64,000 bases of DNA, taken from contig CP087206.1 of the NCBI GenBank assembly GCA_020912385.1, positions 1,488,001 to 1,552,000 of the forward strand, written 5' to 3'. Under the pieces are notes generated by a model. It did not search any database, was not told the DNA's origin, and was given only the letters and a program-made list of their open reading frames with translations. Positions 11,100 through 21,851 of this stretch are shown one piece after another. The translations under genes were made by a program, and so were the position numbers. The first letter of the stretch is position 1, and each line of letters opens with the position of its first letter. The DNA comes from Neofusicoccum parvum (Eukaryota > Ascomycota > Dothideomycetes > Botryosphaeriales > Botryosphaeriaceae).

Positions 11100-13777
11100 C
11101 TAGAAGACCGCCTGAGGCCACTTCTTGCTAGCTTCCTCCTCGAATCTCTTCAGAACATCCTCCTCGCTACCCCATTCCTTGAGGGAATCGCGCATGGCGC
11201 GCGCATCCTCGACCGTGAACGTGACGCCGTCCTTGGACAGCAAGCGGAGTGCCTCAATCTCGTTGGCAATCCCACTCTTCTTGGGGTCGAGGGCGTAGCG
11301 ACCTTGCAAGCCTGCAAGCACGTGTGCTGCGCTGTTGGCGTGCTTCTTGAGGTAGGCTGCGTTAAAGGCCGCAGGAGATGTACCGTTCGGAATGATGGTG
11401 AAGCTGCTGTCGATGACGGCCTTGACAGGTGCCTCGAGCTTTTCGCCCTCGGGAAGAGTGTTGACTGTGACAGCAAAAATCAGGTAACTTGATCTATGCC
11501 AGGATGAAGGATGTTAGACTCGGGATCGAACTTACGAGTCTGCTTGAAGCGGACCGTCTGGTGGTGAAGAGTAGGGTTCTCTGGGTCGATTTCGTGGGCA
11601 GAGCGAAGGCACTTGAGTGCAAGCAGCCACTTCTCTATACGACGAATGAAATGTCAGTTTTAAACAGGTAAGATTGCGAGTTAGGAAGCTACGCTTACTC
11701 CTGCGGAAGAAGACCTCGAAGCCGACATTCTGCCCCTCAATGGACTTGGGGCTGCTTGTGAGCAAGGGGCTGAGGTACTTCATGGCATCATCCAAGGGTG
11801 CCGTCGTCTCCCTGAGCTTCACGCCCTGCGGGTCGGTATCCTCTTTCTTCGGCTGGCCGTCGGCATCCAGAGCGGGTTTCGCGCCGGCCTTCTTCTCTTC
11901 CTCCTTCTTCGCTTTCTTGGCCTTCTTTGAGGCCGTGCCGTTCGTTTGGGGTTTCGCGAGCTCCGGCTTGTCATGCAGGAGAGTGTAAATCTTGATGGCG
12001 GAGATGGCCGCGCGGGTGTAGAAGGGGTGTGCACGCAGGCTATCCTCCCACCTAACCATGTCCACGTACGCCCTGATTTGACCCTTGCGAAGTGAGAATG
12101 TGTGGAAATCAAACTGGTCCTCCTCCCAAACACCGAAAATGTCATAGATGGCCTGGAAGCGCTTGAGTGCAAGACCAAGCTCGCCCTGTCTGAAATACGC
12201 CTCACCATCCTCGATCAGGTACCACATGCACTGCATATCGTGCAGGTCACCCAATGCGCCTCCCACAGCCTCATTGCGTGTGAACTTGCTCATTGTCTCG
12301 ATAGCCTTCTCGTTCTCGTTGTTCCGCAGCTGATACTTGGCGCACTTGGTGTTGATGTACCGGTCCTTCTCGTCCAGTTCCCGAGCATCATTCATGAGTT
12401 CGGCTGCCTTCTGAGTGTTGCCGTAGTGCTTCCATATCCGCGACTTGGTCATGGTGTAATCGACAAACTTGGGGTCTGTCTCGATCGCACGATCGATGTA
12501 GTCTAAGGACTTGGTCAGGTCACGGCTAAGGTGGTAATTGAAGTGCTGGGCAAGGAAGTAGAGGACAGCGGGTGTGAAGCGATCCGCAGATTCTCCGTTG
12601 GCCTCTTTATGCTCCTCTGATTCGTAACCAAGAACCAGCTCTTCTATGGTCTTCTTTTTAGCAGGGTCCTGGTACAGCGCCTTCACGTTGTTGAAGGTCG
12701 ACGGCACACCCTTGCTAAGCATCCTTCTCAGATAGCCATCAGCGGCGGTGCGGAACTTATCCCCTGTTGTATATCAGTCACGGCGCTTTGTGAGCAGCAA
12801 GCCAACACGAACCTTCTAAGAAGTCCAGCGGTATCCTGTGCGGAGCGTCGTGTCTCGAGTTCTTCTCTGCATAGGATTTGTATAGCTCGACCAGCTTGTC
12901 CGCATCCTCAGGCTTCGAGCGATCCAGGCTCAGCGACTTCTCGAGACCGTCGTAGTAGTCGCGGAACTCGCTGTTGCGCTCGAGGAGCTCGCGGTAGGCC
13001 TTCTCGGCCTCGGGCTTGCGGTCCAGCTGCAGCAGGTAGCGGGCGCGGAGCTCCATGACGGCGGTCCTGTCGCCATTGGTCTTGTATATGGAGTCGAGGT
13101 GCTTCAGGGCGGCCTCAGTGTCGCCCTTCTCCGCGATGACAGTGTTCTTGTACAGGGAGGCCTCGGAGTGCTCAATGTCGGAGCGCGGCGGCGGGGTCTT
13201 GAGGGTCTGCTCGTAGCGCTCGAGGATGTCAATGGCATCAGCGTGCTGGCCGGCGAGGTGGAAGGCGACGGCCAGGGCGGTCCAGTTCTGACGCAGCTGG
13301 GGACGGGCCTTGAGCATGGTGCGGCGGCTCTCAATGTAGCCCTGGTAGTCGCGGACCTGGATCTGCAGGGTGGCCAGGTCGCGCTGGATCTGCAGCGACT
13401 CGGGCTCGAGGCGCAGGGCGAACTTGTAGGCCTTGATGGCCTCGTCGTAGTTCTTGGCAGAGCGGTACAGGATGCCGTAGACGTGCCAGCAGATGTGCGA
13501 CTTGACGTCGTTCTTGAGGGCGACCTTGGCCAGGGCGAAGGCGTCGTCGGCCTGGCCCTGCGAGTTGAGGATCAGGGCCTTCATGGCCTGGGTGTCGCCA
13601 TGGTTGGGGTTTTTCTTCAAGATCTGCTCGGCAGCCTTGATACCTGGGCGCAAGTCAGCTCGGCGGCGGGGCAGGCGGGCGGTGGGCAGGCGCACCCTTC
13701 TTGTACTGCTTGGTCTCGTAGTTCTTGACCAGCTGGCGGAACAGCGAGTTCTCCTTGGAGCTCAGCGGCTGCGGCAT
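11100..13777 (-). CDS. NAA15: NatA N-terminal acetyltransferase auxiliary subunit (Naa15/Nat1)
   Basis: TPR scaffold that anchors the catalytic Naa10 to the ribosome for co-translational N-terminal acetylation. Five exons, complement(join(11100..11464,11536..11634,11699..12763,12813..13643,13696..13777)), 813 aa, near the usual ~850. All four introns (49-71 nt) keep the frame: YKK-GIKAAEQ, LDFLE-GDKFRT, FFRR-KKWLLALKCL, RFKQT-LNTLPEG. The N-terminus MPQPLSSKENSLFRQLVKNY is the typical Nat1 start. TPR helices run through the first ~600 residues (for example CWHVYGILYRSAKNYDEAIK). A Lys-rich linker (KKAKKAKKEEEKKAGAK) lies near residue 600, as in other NARP1 proteins. The C-terminus ends KKWPQAVF. 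Confidence in function is high. Confidence 0.95.
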
Positions 13778-15024
13778 GGCGGCGTTGGCGCGCGGGCGGA
13801 GCTTAGTGCGGCGGAGGGAGCAGTTGTGTGCGGCAGCTTGAGCCGGGGGAGCGTCGCGTGGGCGGAGCGGGGAGAGGCAAGGAGGGAGCGGGCGGGCGTG
13901 CGAATGTACTCAAACACTCATCTGCACCGGCGCCCGTTTGTGACTGGAGATTGGCCTGGGTGGCAGCTGCTGCGGCGGAGGCTCTGGCCAGGTGGATGCT
14001 CCCGCTTGGGTGCCAAGTGCGTGGTGAGAGAGATCGTTTCGCCGCACCGCGCCCGGAGTTCTTCCGCCTCGCACGTCACTGCCCGCACCCGCTGCGTCCG
14101 TCGCTGCCAGCGCCAGCGCCCCTCGCCGGCCGCCGGCTGTCTGGCTTCCACCGCGTCGGCTGGCGGCAGGACGAGGCCGGCCAGAAGCAGCAGCAACAGC
14201 CCCGCCGGCGGCGTCGTCTCGAGGACGGCCAGGTCTCCAGGCCAGACGCAGGCAGCTGTGTGCGAAGCAACGATCTGTTGCCAGCAGAGGGGGCGAGATG
14301 GCAGCAAGACGGGCCTAGGGGGCCGTGTGGAAGAGAGCCGAACCGTTCCCCGTCGACGGCGTGTTCGAGGAAAGCAGCAGTGCTCGCACGACAGCGGCTG
14401 TGGCGCCAATCGTGTCTTCTCTTCTTTCCGCCTCTCATCGCTGTCCGGAGCGCCTTCTCCTGCCAGCTTCACGGAGGCTGAGGTTGCCCACGCACTTTTC
14501 GCATCCGAACACCGAGAAGCAGACCACCCGGCTATTGCTGAAAAGAGCAATGCTGCATCAAGCTTGGGAACCCGGGGGTGTCGCTGCGCCTGGCATCGTT
14601 CGCGCGTCCACCGGGATGTTTCCTGGGATGCGGAAGTCGTGTTCCACGCCTGTTCTGGATTGCAAAGAGGAGAGTACAGTCTGCGTGGGTGACCCTTGGC
14701 GCTGTATAGCCCATGCATTATCTGCATGGACGAGCCATGTAGCCCACTTCCCGGTCCGATAGAAGGATGCAGCCACAACTTCTGCCTGATTCATGGCCAC
14801 CGGCATTGCATGTGGAGTCACTTCACGAACGCAGATCCGACTGTCATGGCATGGTCTGAACTTCAGCCGTTTGAATTTGATAAGCCAAATACAAAGGAAA
14901 CGACGCACTGCTGTGCTTGATGGTGGCAGCCGCCTCGCTGCGCCAGAACACCACCGTATCCAATCCACCCCGCGAGTAGAGTATCAATCTAAGCCTAGAT
15001 AGTAGCCGACATAAATGAAAGAGC
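13778..15024. other. Intergenic, upstream of NAA15
   Basis: 1.25 kb between two minus-strand genes; holds the NAA15 promoter and the 3' flank of the next gene. Open frames on both strands are out-of-frame products of GC-rich sequence without family motifs. Confidence 0.45.
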
Positions 15025-16449
15025 CTAATTGCGTCGAGCAGCATTGTCACACTGCTCGATGAACCGGTAAATGCCTTCGAAGTCCTGGTATTCCAGAGGG
15101 GTACAGGCGTCAGAGATCGCGCTGTCACGCGCATGGCTGGTGTGAAGGCTTTCGAATGCCGAGGGAGAGGAGGCTGATCGCCAGGGATTGTCTTCGTAGA
15201 GATCCTCATAATCGTGGCCCAGATCCGACCGAGTGGAGAATCCCGGCGAGCTTATCACGTCCTCCTCCAGGGTGAGCATGTTCCGCCAATCAATAGGTGC
15301 CTGGTACATGGGTCGCTCATGCGCGGGCTTCTTTGCGAGAAAAGATGCTTCCGACGGAGTCTTGCTCGGGGCGAAGGGGAACAGCAGCGCGATCTCCGTA
15401 CCGACGAATCCGTCAAAGCCGGCGTCCTGGCGGATAAAGCCGCGCTGCACACCAAGCTCGTCGCAAAGTCTTTCGACTGCATCTGCATCTACACCTGGAA
15501 AGTGTACGCAAAGCGCCGAGTCATGGTATGTGATGGGCAAGTCGCCCAGTGCTGACAACCGTTTCAGATCGTTTAGCACGGCAGCGAGCTCCTTCAGAGC
15601 CCTGGAGAAGTCCACAGTCAGGATGTCGAGGAAGCCCTCTGTGTTAAGGGTCATCTTCTCGGCGCTACCAGAGAAGCCGGCCACGGTGGAGAGCGGCGTC
15701 AGAGCAGTGATGGTGGGGTTGACGGCAAACTCAATGGCCGAGCCGGGCGTGGCCTTGGGGACCTGCATCATCTTACGGCCGACCTCCTGCTGAAGGGCGC
15801 TGACGGCCTTCCACTGCTTCTCCCCAGTTCGTGGGTTGACGCCGTCAAACTGGGCCTTTTGACCACCGATCAGAAAGGCACGGACAGCCTGCGAGACATT
15901 CTGCACGACCTGAGCGGGAGCGGCAGGCGTGTGTGAAAAGTAACGCGCGCCGCCGACACGGCCACCGCCGACAGAGTACCCACCCGCTGTCCTGCCGAGG
16001 GTGCCTCCGGTAAGGTTTGGTCGCAGAGTGGACGCGAAAGGCGCACGGCCCGTCGACCGATTGATGGCAGTGCGGACACTGGAGGCGGGGAAGCTCGCGC
16101 GGTCGTACTTGACGGACTGGCGCGCCTGGGTGGTGAAGCGGCGGACAGTGGCGTTGATGAAGCTGTGAGTCGAGTACCAGCGGCCTTTGGCCTGCTTAAG
16201 AGCGGCGATGCGGTGCAGCGGATGGCGCGGAGCGGTGCGGGCATAGGCAGGGGCAAGCTGTGCCTCCGACGGGCGGACGGAGGGCGGAAGCTTGTCTCGA
16301 ATGAGCTGCTGGGTCTTCTTCCAAGCAGCTCTTTGAGTCAGACGGCGGTTAGCAGGCGGCGGGCGGGGAGCGGCGGGCGGGGAAGCGCACTTGAACAGCT
16401 TGGAGTTTCGAGCCACCAGCTTATGCAGGTGGCCCACGGATGGCGCCAT
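15025..16449 (-). CDS. Conserved fungal protein, probably mitochondrial, function unknown
   Basis: About 454 aa if a 60 nt in-frame intron (16331-16390, CTAAC branch site, AAG acceptor) is removed; 474 aa if it is not. The start at 16449 (MAPSVGHLHKLVARNSKLF) has a good context (AACATGGCG); an ATG six codons upstream is the alternative. The first ~150 residues are rich in Arg, Ser and Ala with few acidic residues, which suggests a mitochondrial presequence. Conserved-looking core: AQVVQNVSQAVRAFLIGGQKA, then DILTVDFSRALKELAAVLND and LCDELGVQRGFIRQDAGFDG. Relatives are sometimes labelled casein kinase II beta, but no CK2-beta zinc-binding cysteine cluster is present, so I do not use that name. 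Only 218 nt separate its start from divergent QNG1. Confidence 0.8.
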   Translation of the reverse strand: MAPSVGHLHKLVARNSKLFKCASPPAAPRPPPANRRLTQRAAWKKTQQLIRDKLPPSVRPSEAQLAPAYARTAPRHPLHRIAALKQAKGRWYSTHSFINATVRRFTTQARQSVKYDRASFPASSVRTAINRSTGRAPFASTLRPNLTGGTLGRTAGGYSVGGGRVGGARYFSHTPAAPAQVVQNVSQAVRAFLIGGQKAQFDGVNPRTGEKQWKAVSALQQEVGRKMMQVPKATPGSAIEFAVNPTITALTPLSTVAGFSGSAEKMTLNTEGFLDILTVDFSRALKELAAVLNDLKRLSALGDLPITYHDSALCVHFPGVDADAVERLCDELGVQRGFIRQDAGFDGFVGTEIALLFPFAPSKTPSEASFLAKKPAHERPMYQAPIDWRNMLTLEEDVISSPGFSTRSDLGHDYEDLYEDNPWRSASSPSAFESLHTSHARDSAISDACTPLEYQDFEGIYRFIEQCDNAARRN

Positions 16450-16667
16450 GTTGGGGACAGGAGTCAAGCCTCAAGAGGCGGCGTGGAGTGACTGGTGGTG
16501 AGACTCTGGGGGAGGTGGCGGCAGGCAGTGGCATTAAGTACGCGGGCACTAGCCGCTGTGGCGCAGCACCGCCGCCCGCGATAAGATAGGGACAGGGTCC
16601 TCGGCGCCGGCACGCTGCCGCTTTCGGCGCGCCTACGCCCGCCTTTTCACCACCACCGACCCTCGCC
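16450..16667. promoter_or_regulatory. Compact shared promoter, mitochondrial-type gene / QNG1
   Basis: Only 218 nt lie between two divergent start codons, the shortest such gap in the window. Both 5' UTRs and promoters must fit here. No TATA box is evident. Confidence 0.6.
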
Positions 16668-17972
16668 ATGTCCGACGACGAGGCCGATCCCGAGCTCGTC
16701 GCCCTGCTGCGCGCCCACCTGGGCCTGGGGCCTGCCGACCCCAACGCCCCGGTCGAGACGAAGGTTCTGGACAATGCTGCGTTCATCTACAACAACAGCA
16801 TCGACGTCGCCCTCGACATGAGAGGCTGCCAGGCCGCCGCCGACTCCATCTGGAAGCAGATGCAGGAGCGCGGGTATAGCACCAGCGCCTGGTCGGAGCA
16901 CGAGCTGCACCCCAAGGCCCAGGACGAGGCCACCGTGAATTTTATCTTCGCCATGGATCTGCTCAACTTCTCCTTCTGGTCCGAGAAAGGCCCCGACGAC
17001 CGCTTTTCCATTGTCTACAAGGGCAAGAAGTGGACCGGCTACTGGAGCCTAGTCGCAGCCTTGCAGAGAGCTCTGGAAGGCGGTTTGTCAGATGGTTCCA
17101 TCCCCTCCCCGCTGTTCTGACGCCGTGCAGAAATCCCCATAACCAGCCCGTCATTCTGGGCCGACAAAGACGCGTGCACGGAAGATGTGCTGCGCACTGT
17201 CTTCAGCTCTGCAACCGAGGAAGAGATTCCTCTGTTCAACGAACGAGTGGCGTGTCTGAGGGAGGCCGGTGAGGTTCTTGAAGAGGTTCGTACTACAGTC
17301 TACAGAGTGTTCGGCAGTAAGCGCTCATGGTTCGACTTACAGCGCTTTGATGGGAGCGTCGCTACCTTGATATCCGATGCCCGGAACTCGGCAGCCAAGC
17401 TGGTCAATCTGCTCGCAGACAACTTCGCCTGTTTCAGGGATGAGGCCAAGTTCGAGGGCAAGACGGTCCGTTTCCTCAAGCGCGCCCAGATCTTCGTAGC
17501 CGACTTGTGGGCTGCCTTTGACGGCAAGAGCTATGGCGAATTCAGCGACATCGACAAGATCACCATGTTTGCCGGTATGTGCTGCCAATGTGTCCCTTGT
17601 GGCCCGTATACTGATGGAATCCCAGACTACCGTGTTCCCCAGATGTTGCACACCCTCGGCTGTATTTCGTATAGCCCGCCGCTTGAGGGCCGAATACGCC
17701 ACCACGAGGAGATCGAGTCAGGACATAGCTGGGAGATTCAGCTAAGAGGTAAGGCAAGACGAACTGCTGCGGGTAGGCCCCACTAATGAAGAGATCTAGG
17801 GTGTAGCATCTGGTGTGTTGAGCAGATCCGACGGGAGATCGTCCAACGCCACCCGGAAGCCAAGGTCAACGCCATACTGCTCGATTTCTTCCTTTACGAT
17901 ACCATGAAAGAGCTGGAGACCGCCGGCCAGGAGCAGATAGCCCACCACCGGACAAGAAGCATTTGGTATTGA
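16668..17972 (+). CDS. QNG1: Queuosine 5'-phosphate N-glycosylase, queuosine salvage (Qng1/DUF2419)
   Basis: Releases queuine from queuosine nucleotides so that it can be reused for tRNA modification; fungi cannot make queuine themselves. Five exons, join(16668..17082,17131..17285,17343..17574,17626..17748,17800..17972), 365 aa. Family motifs in order: VLDNAAFIYNNSIDVALDMR, NFIFAMDLLNFSFWSE, KKWTGYWSLVAALQRALE, SAAKLVNLLADNFACFRDE, FA-DYRVPQMLHTLG across a junction, RG-CSIWCVEQIRREI across another, and the C-terminus HHRTRSIWY. Introns 2 (17286-17342, 57 nt) and 3 (17575-17625, 51 nt) are multiples of three without stops; removal is chosen because it restores VLEE-RFDGS and MFA-DYRVPQ. If both were retained the protein would be 401 aa. 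Family identity is firm. Confidence 0.92.
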
Positions 17973-20257
17973 AGCACAGAGAGGCTCGGGTTCGAAAAGT
18001 GAAGGCGCGAGCCCGGGAAAGAAGAGCACGTTCCGAAGACTCACGGTTGCTACGGGTCGATCATATCATGCAGAAAATGTATGCCATTTACCATGGGCAT
18101 CGGCAGCCGACGAAGACATGTCCCGGCCCTCGAGCCGATGAAATGATAGCTGGCGATCGGGTGCATACAGCGGTGTACCGCACGAGGCTGACGCAGGCTT
18201 AGCGAGGATCCCTGGGCATCGTGGCCACGAGACGTCTTATCCTGAGCTGGCATCACAACCCTGCAAACATCGGCACCAAGGCTACGTGCCGGACCCGACA
18301 GATGGAAGGCTGGGAATTTGTCAAGCGGCAGGAAGTGTCAATGTAACGTAGACAATGGGGTGAGAACGCGGGAGCAATCAGGCGATTTCAGCAGCAGCGT
18401 CCGGCAACGGAATCAAACGGCAGTGGGAAAAGAGAACCGAAGGGCACAACCCAGGCAATGACGTGGGCTGAGGCGGTCAGTTGTTCGAGAAGAAGTCTAT
18501 GGATTCAGCAGAGACGTGGGCGCACCGAGGCAAAGGGAATGATCAAGCAAGATCTCCGTGGCGAGGCCAATGAAGAGGAGTAGCAGGGCAGATTGCCGCT
18601 CTTCGCGCAGCCGATATGCAGGCAGCTGCAGGTTGGCGACAGGGGGGTAAGCCGACGCGCAGAGCTGCTGGAGCCCGGGAAAGAGCAGTCCGGGCTGGGA
18701 TTCATCGGTGGCTGAGGCTTGGTGTTGAGGGGAATGGGAGCGTTGATTTGTGCGTGGGGAAAGGGCCGAAGTCAGGTGGTTCCGACGTCAAAAACAGCTG
18801 ATGTGCGACTCAGCAAAACCTTTTTGCCAGAAGCGGGCGGGTTGGGCGTCGATCTGTGGTGGAGGAGGGCGATCATGCCGGTCTGCCACGTCGGCGTTGC
18901 GCGCTGCGCGCCCTAGGCGGGGAATACGCATTGCAAGCCACGTTCTCGTCGCGAGCCGCATGGCGAAGGCGGACGCGTGCGCGCCACGAGGAACCAGCGC
19001 ACGGCACAGCGTGGGCGAGGAGGGGTGCTGGGGCGGCATTGGTCGGGGTGCGCGGTCGACGGCGATGGCCCGCAGCAGGGTCGCGTATCTAAACGGCGGC
19101 TCCGTCACGCGAAAAAAGCTTGTTGGCGCGCCTTGCTGCGTCATTTTGGCCACGCAGCGGCGGCGGCCCCGGGGCGGCGTGCTGGGCGGGCGGTGGGGGC
19201 GCGCAGGCTGGCGGGCGCGGTGGCACGCGAGCGCGACGGGCGACGGGCGACGGGCGGCGGGCGACGAGCGAGGCGAGCGCGAGGCGAGAGGTGCGCGGTG
19301 GGGGGATGTTCGTGACGAGGGCGGGAGCCCCCGGCAGCCGGGCAGGTGGGGTCCTGGGGCTCGGCGGCTCTGCGGTGCTACTTCCTGCGCGGGCCCGCTC
19401 AACTCTCGCTGTCGCTCACTCACGCACGCGACGCCACGCCCGAGCGGCATCCCTAATCCAGCTCCAGCTCCAGCTCCAGCTCCCAGCACGTCTCCGCGCT
19501 GCGTCGGCGCCTGCTCCGCCGTCCCGCGCCGGCCCTGCGCGACAAGCTGCCTCGGAGGCCCGACGCCCCGCGGGACTGCAGCAGCCGCCAGCCGCCAGCC
19601 GCCAGCGCAGTCTCCGCCGGCCGGCCGCGTGCAGCGCAGCCACGGCAGCCCTCGCCGCCGCCCTCCAGCGCAGCACGGAAGGCCCCAGCAAGCTTCGCCC
19701 ACATGGCGTGCCTGCGTCTGCCGCCCGGCCAGTGGCAGGCAGACGTCCAGCTCCGAGACCACCCAGAGTTCCCGCCCCCTGCGGCGCGCGCTGAGCAGCG
19801 TCTGCTGGACCGCCGTCGTCTCGTGGCGGCCGTCTGCCACGTTCCCGATCCTGTTGCGGATCTGCCGCGCGCCTTCGATAAGGCAACGGCCTCCGACCTG
19901 CTCCCCTGCCGCCCCGGCGGCGCCTGGTTGGCCCGTCCCGGCAGGCCTTTTGACTCTAACTTTGCCAAGCTGAACCTACCAGCATCAAGTGGCTTCCGGC
20001 CGTTCTTGGGCGCCCACTGACAGCATCCTCCCGCCATGCCTCCATGTCAATTTGCAGAGAGACGCAGTAGCCTCGACTATAGCCTTCCGATACGGTGAAT
20101 GGCTGTTTGGAGTATGCGTTTGCTTTAAGAACGTCGCTTTTGCCGCTCGTGACATGGGTATGGACTTGCCATTTCTTGATTTGACCGCTGCTGGTCCCTC
20201 GTCGTCGCTCTGTTCCTCTCGCCCTCTCGCCTCCCTCCGCCTCCACGCCCCGACGAC
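17973..20257. other. Long gene-free, partly very GC-rich stretch upstream of the 7-TM gene
   Basis: 2.3 kb. Between about 18.8 and 19.9 kb long frames are open on both strands at once, with Arg/Ala/Pro/Gly-rich translations and no motif, which is what GC-rich non-coding DNA gives. From about 19.4 kb the plus strand is C/T-rich, like a long fungal 5' leader. A (TCCAGC)4 tract lies at 19457-19483. I see no gene here. Confidence 0.5.
19457..19483. repeat. Short (TCCAGC)n hexanucleotide tandem repeat
   Basis: Four to four and a half copies of TCCAGC in the GC-rich leader region upstream of the 7-TM gene. Confidence 0.85.
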
Positions 20258-21851
20258 ATGCGTTTATATCCATACTTGCTGCCGCGAGATGAGCCGACGC
20301 CCGCCGCCATCCCCATGGGCGGGAGGGTCATTTCCGTGCGACCGCCCTCAGCAACTCCCGAGCCCGCCCTGCTGACGCCTGCTCCAGATGGTTCTCTCGC
20401 TCGTGACGCTCACTATCCTCGCCATATGCATCACTCGCCGAGTCGAGAAAGTTGGGAAATGGCACCGTCTGCCCATCACAGGCTGGTTGATCATCATCAT
20501 CTATTTTGACTCCTTCCTGTTCGTCTTCGTCACCGCCATGTTCAAGGATGTCGGTATCAACGAATCGCAAGGCATTTGCGAGGGTGCCATTCTCCTCTGT
20601 GCGGCCCCCAGCCTCTGCTGCTTCCCGCATTGCGTCTGACGAAGCTCTAGGTCTTGTTTGTTACATGAGCACAAAGATTTTTATCTACACTTTCCTGGTG
20701 GAGAAAGCTGTGCGAACTTCCATGCTTCATGTGCCCGTGCGCTTGCTGACCATCGGCACCAGTACATTGTCCGTGGAAGCCACAAGCCGAGGCTCAGCGA
20801 CAAGCTGTACATCTTCAACGCTTTTGGCCTGATCATTCCCTATGTTGGCATTGTTATTTTGAATTTTGTGTGGTATGTTCTCCGTCACCTCGTGGAGCGC
20901 CACACCTGACCTTGGCCGCGCAGGAGAATCGCATACATCAACAAAAGCGGCACCTGTATCATCGGCATGCAGAAGAAGGCAATGCTGCCGCTCATTGTTT
21001 TTGACGTTGTTATTAATGTGCGCCCCGCTTACTCCTTCAAAGCAACCCCGCAGCTGACACACACAGGTCTATCTCACCGCGCTCTTCATAATACCTCTTC
21101 GACGTAAGCACTCTGCAATCGTGCCGTTTGAGCTCGCTCTCACGTGATCTTCAGGTCTCTACTCGTATCAACACAACACCAATAAAGCCCTCCGTATCAT
21201 GGCATTACGTACCTTTATTGGTAGCTGCGCGACACTGACCTCCAGCGTGGTCAATCTCACCGTTTTAATGATTCTTAAGGGCGAGCCGGGCTGGATATGC
21301 TTGATGTGCTGCAATGCCGACAGTAAGCTCAAGTTCCGCACCCCACCTGTGCTACTCAGCTAACGGCAGAACCCATAGTCCTCTTCTCGGTGCTGGTGCT
21401 ACACTGGGTTACGAGCTTTGACAGGACCACGACCGACAGCAGCTATGCTCGCGATCACAACCGTAACGAAGGCTCGGGCAACACCGCCAATGTTCCCTCC
21501 CGAAACGGCACGCTGCCTATGGCCAATGGCAATCTCGCAAATGGACATTTACCTGACGGCGATCCTACATCCAAGTCGAAACAAAACAGCTTGGCCCGGC
21601 AGTCTCAGTGTGCTTCGCACAAGAAAAATGGCTGGGATGCAAATGCAACCGTTAAGACACAGTGCTGTGCTGGAAACGGCCAGCCAAACCCGGAAGATAT
21701 TGCCCTGGACCGCATCGTTGTCAAGACTGAGCGGATCCTCGAAGTTGAGAGCGATGGCCGCAGCGATCGAAGCGATACTACAGCAGGCCGTGACTTCGGC
21801 CCGTGCGGACGAGATTGTAGCAGTACGGACGGCATCGTGGATCAAGTATGA
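20258..21851 (+). CDS. Seven-transmembrane receptor-like membrane protein
   Basis: Seven well-supported exons from 20388, join(20388..20598,20651..20709,20763..20872,20924..21017,21067..21103,21155..21322,21379..21851), with six introns of 49-56 nt, each restoring frame (AILL-C-LVCYMSTK, VEKA-YIVRGS, NFV-W-RIAYIN, PLR-R-LYSY, CNAD-I-LFSV). This core is 383 aa and has seven hydrophobic segments, from VLSLVTLTILAICI to DILFSVLVLHWVTS, then a ~150-residue polar tail. The ATG at 20388 sits directly after a good acceptor (CTGAC..CTCCAG), so coding probably begins upstream. The best guess is an exon 20258-20326 (MRLYPYLLPRDEPTP) joined by a weak GTCATT donor. It resembles a widespread unnamed ascomycete 7-TM family; G-protein coupling is not shown. 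The start is uncertain, the rest solid. Confidence 0.82.

Noticed and set aside
15025..16449. Naming the mitochondrial-type protein casein kinase II beta subunit
   Set aside because: No CK2-beta zinc-binding cysteine cluster or acidic loop is present; the name probably spread by annotation transfer.
18788..19973. Long open frames on both strands (about 350 and 407 codons) in the same DNA
   Set aside because: Compositionally biased translations without any domain, both strands open at once, and no coherent splice structure.
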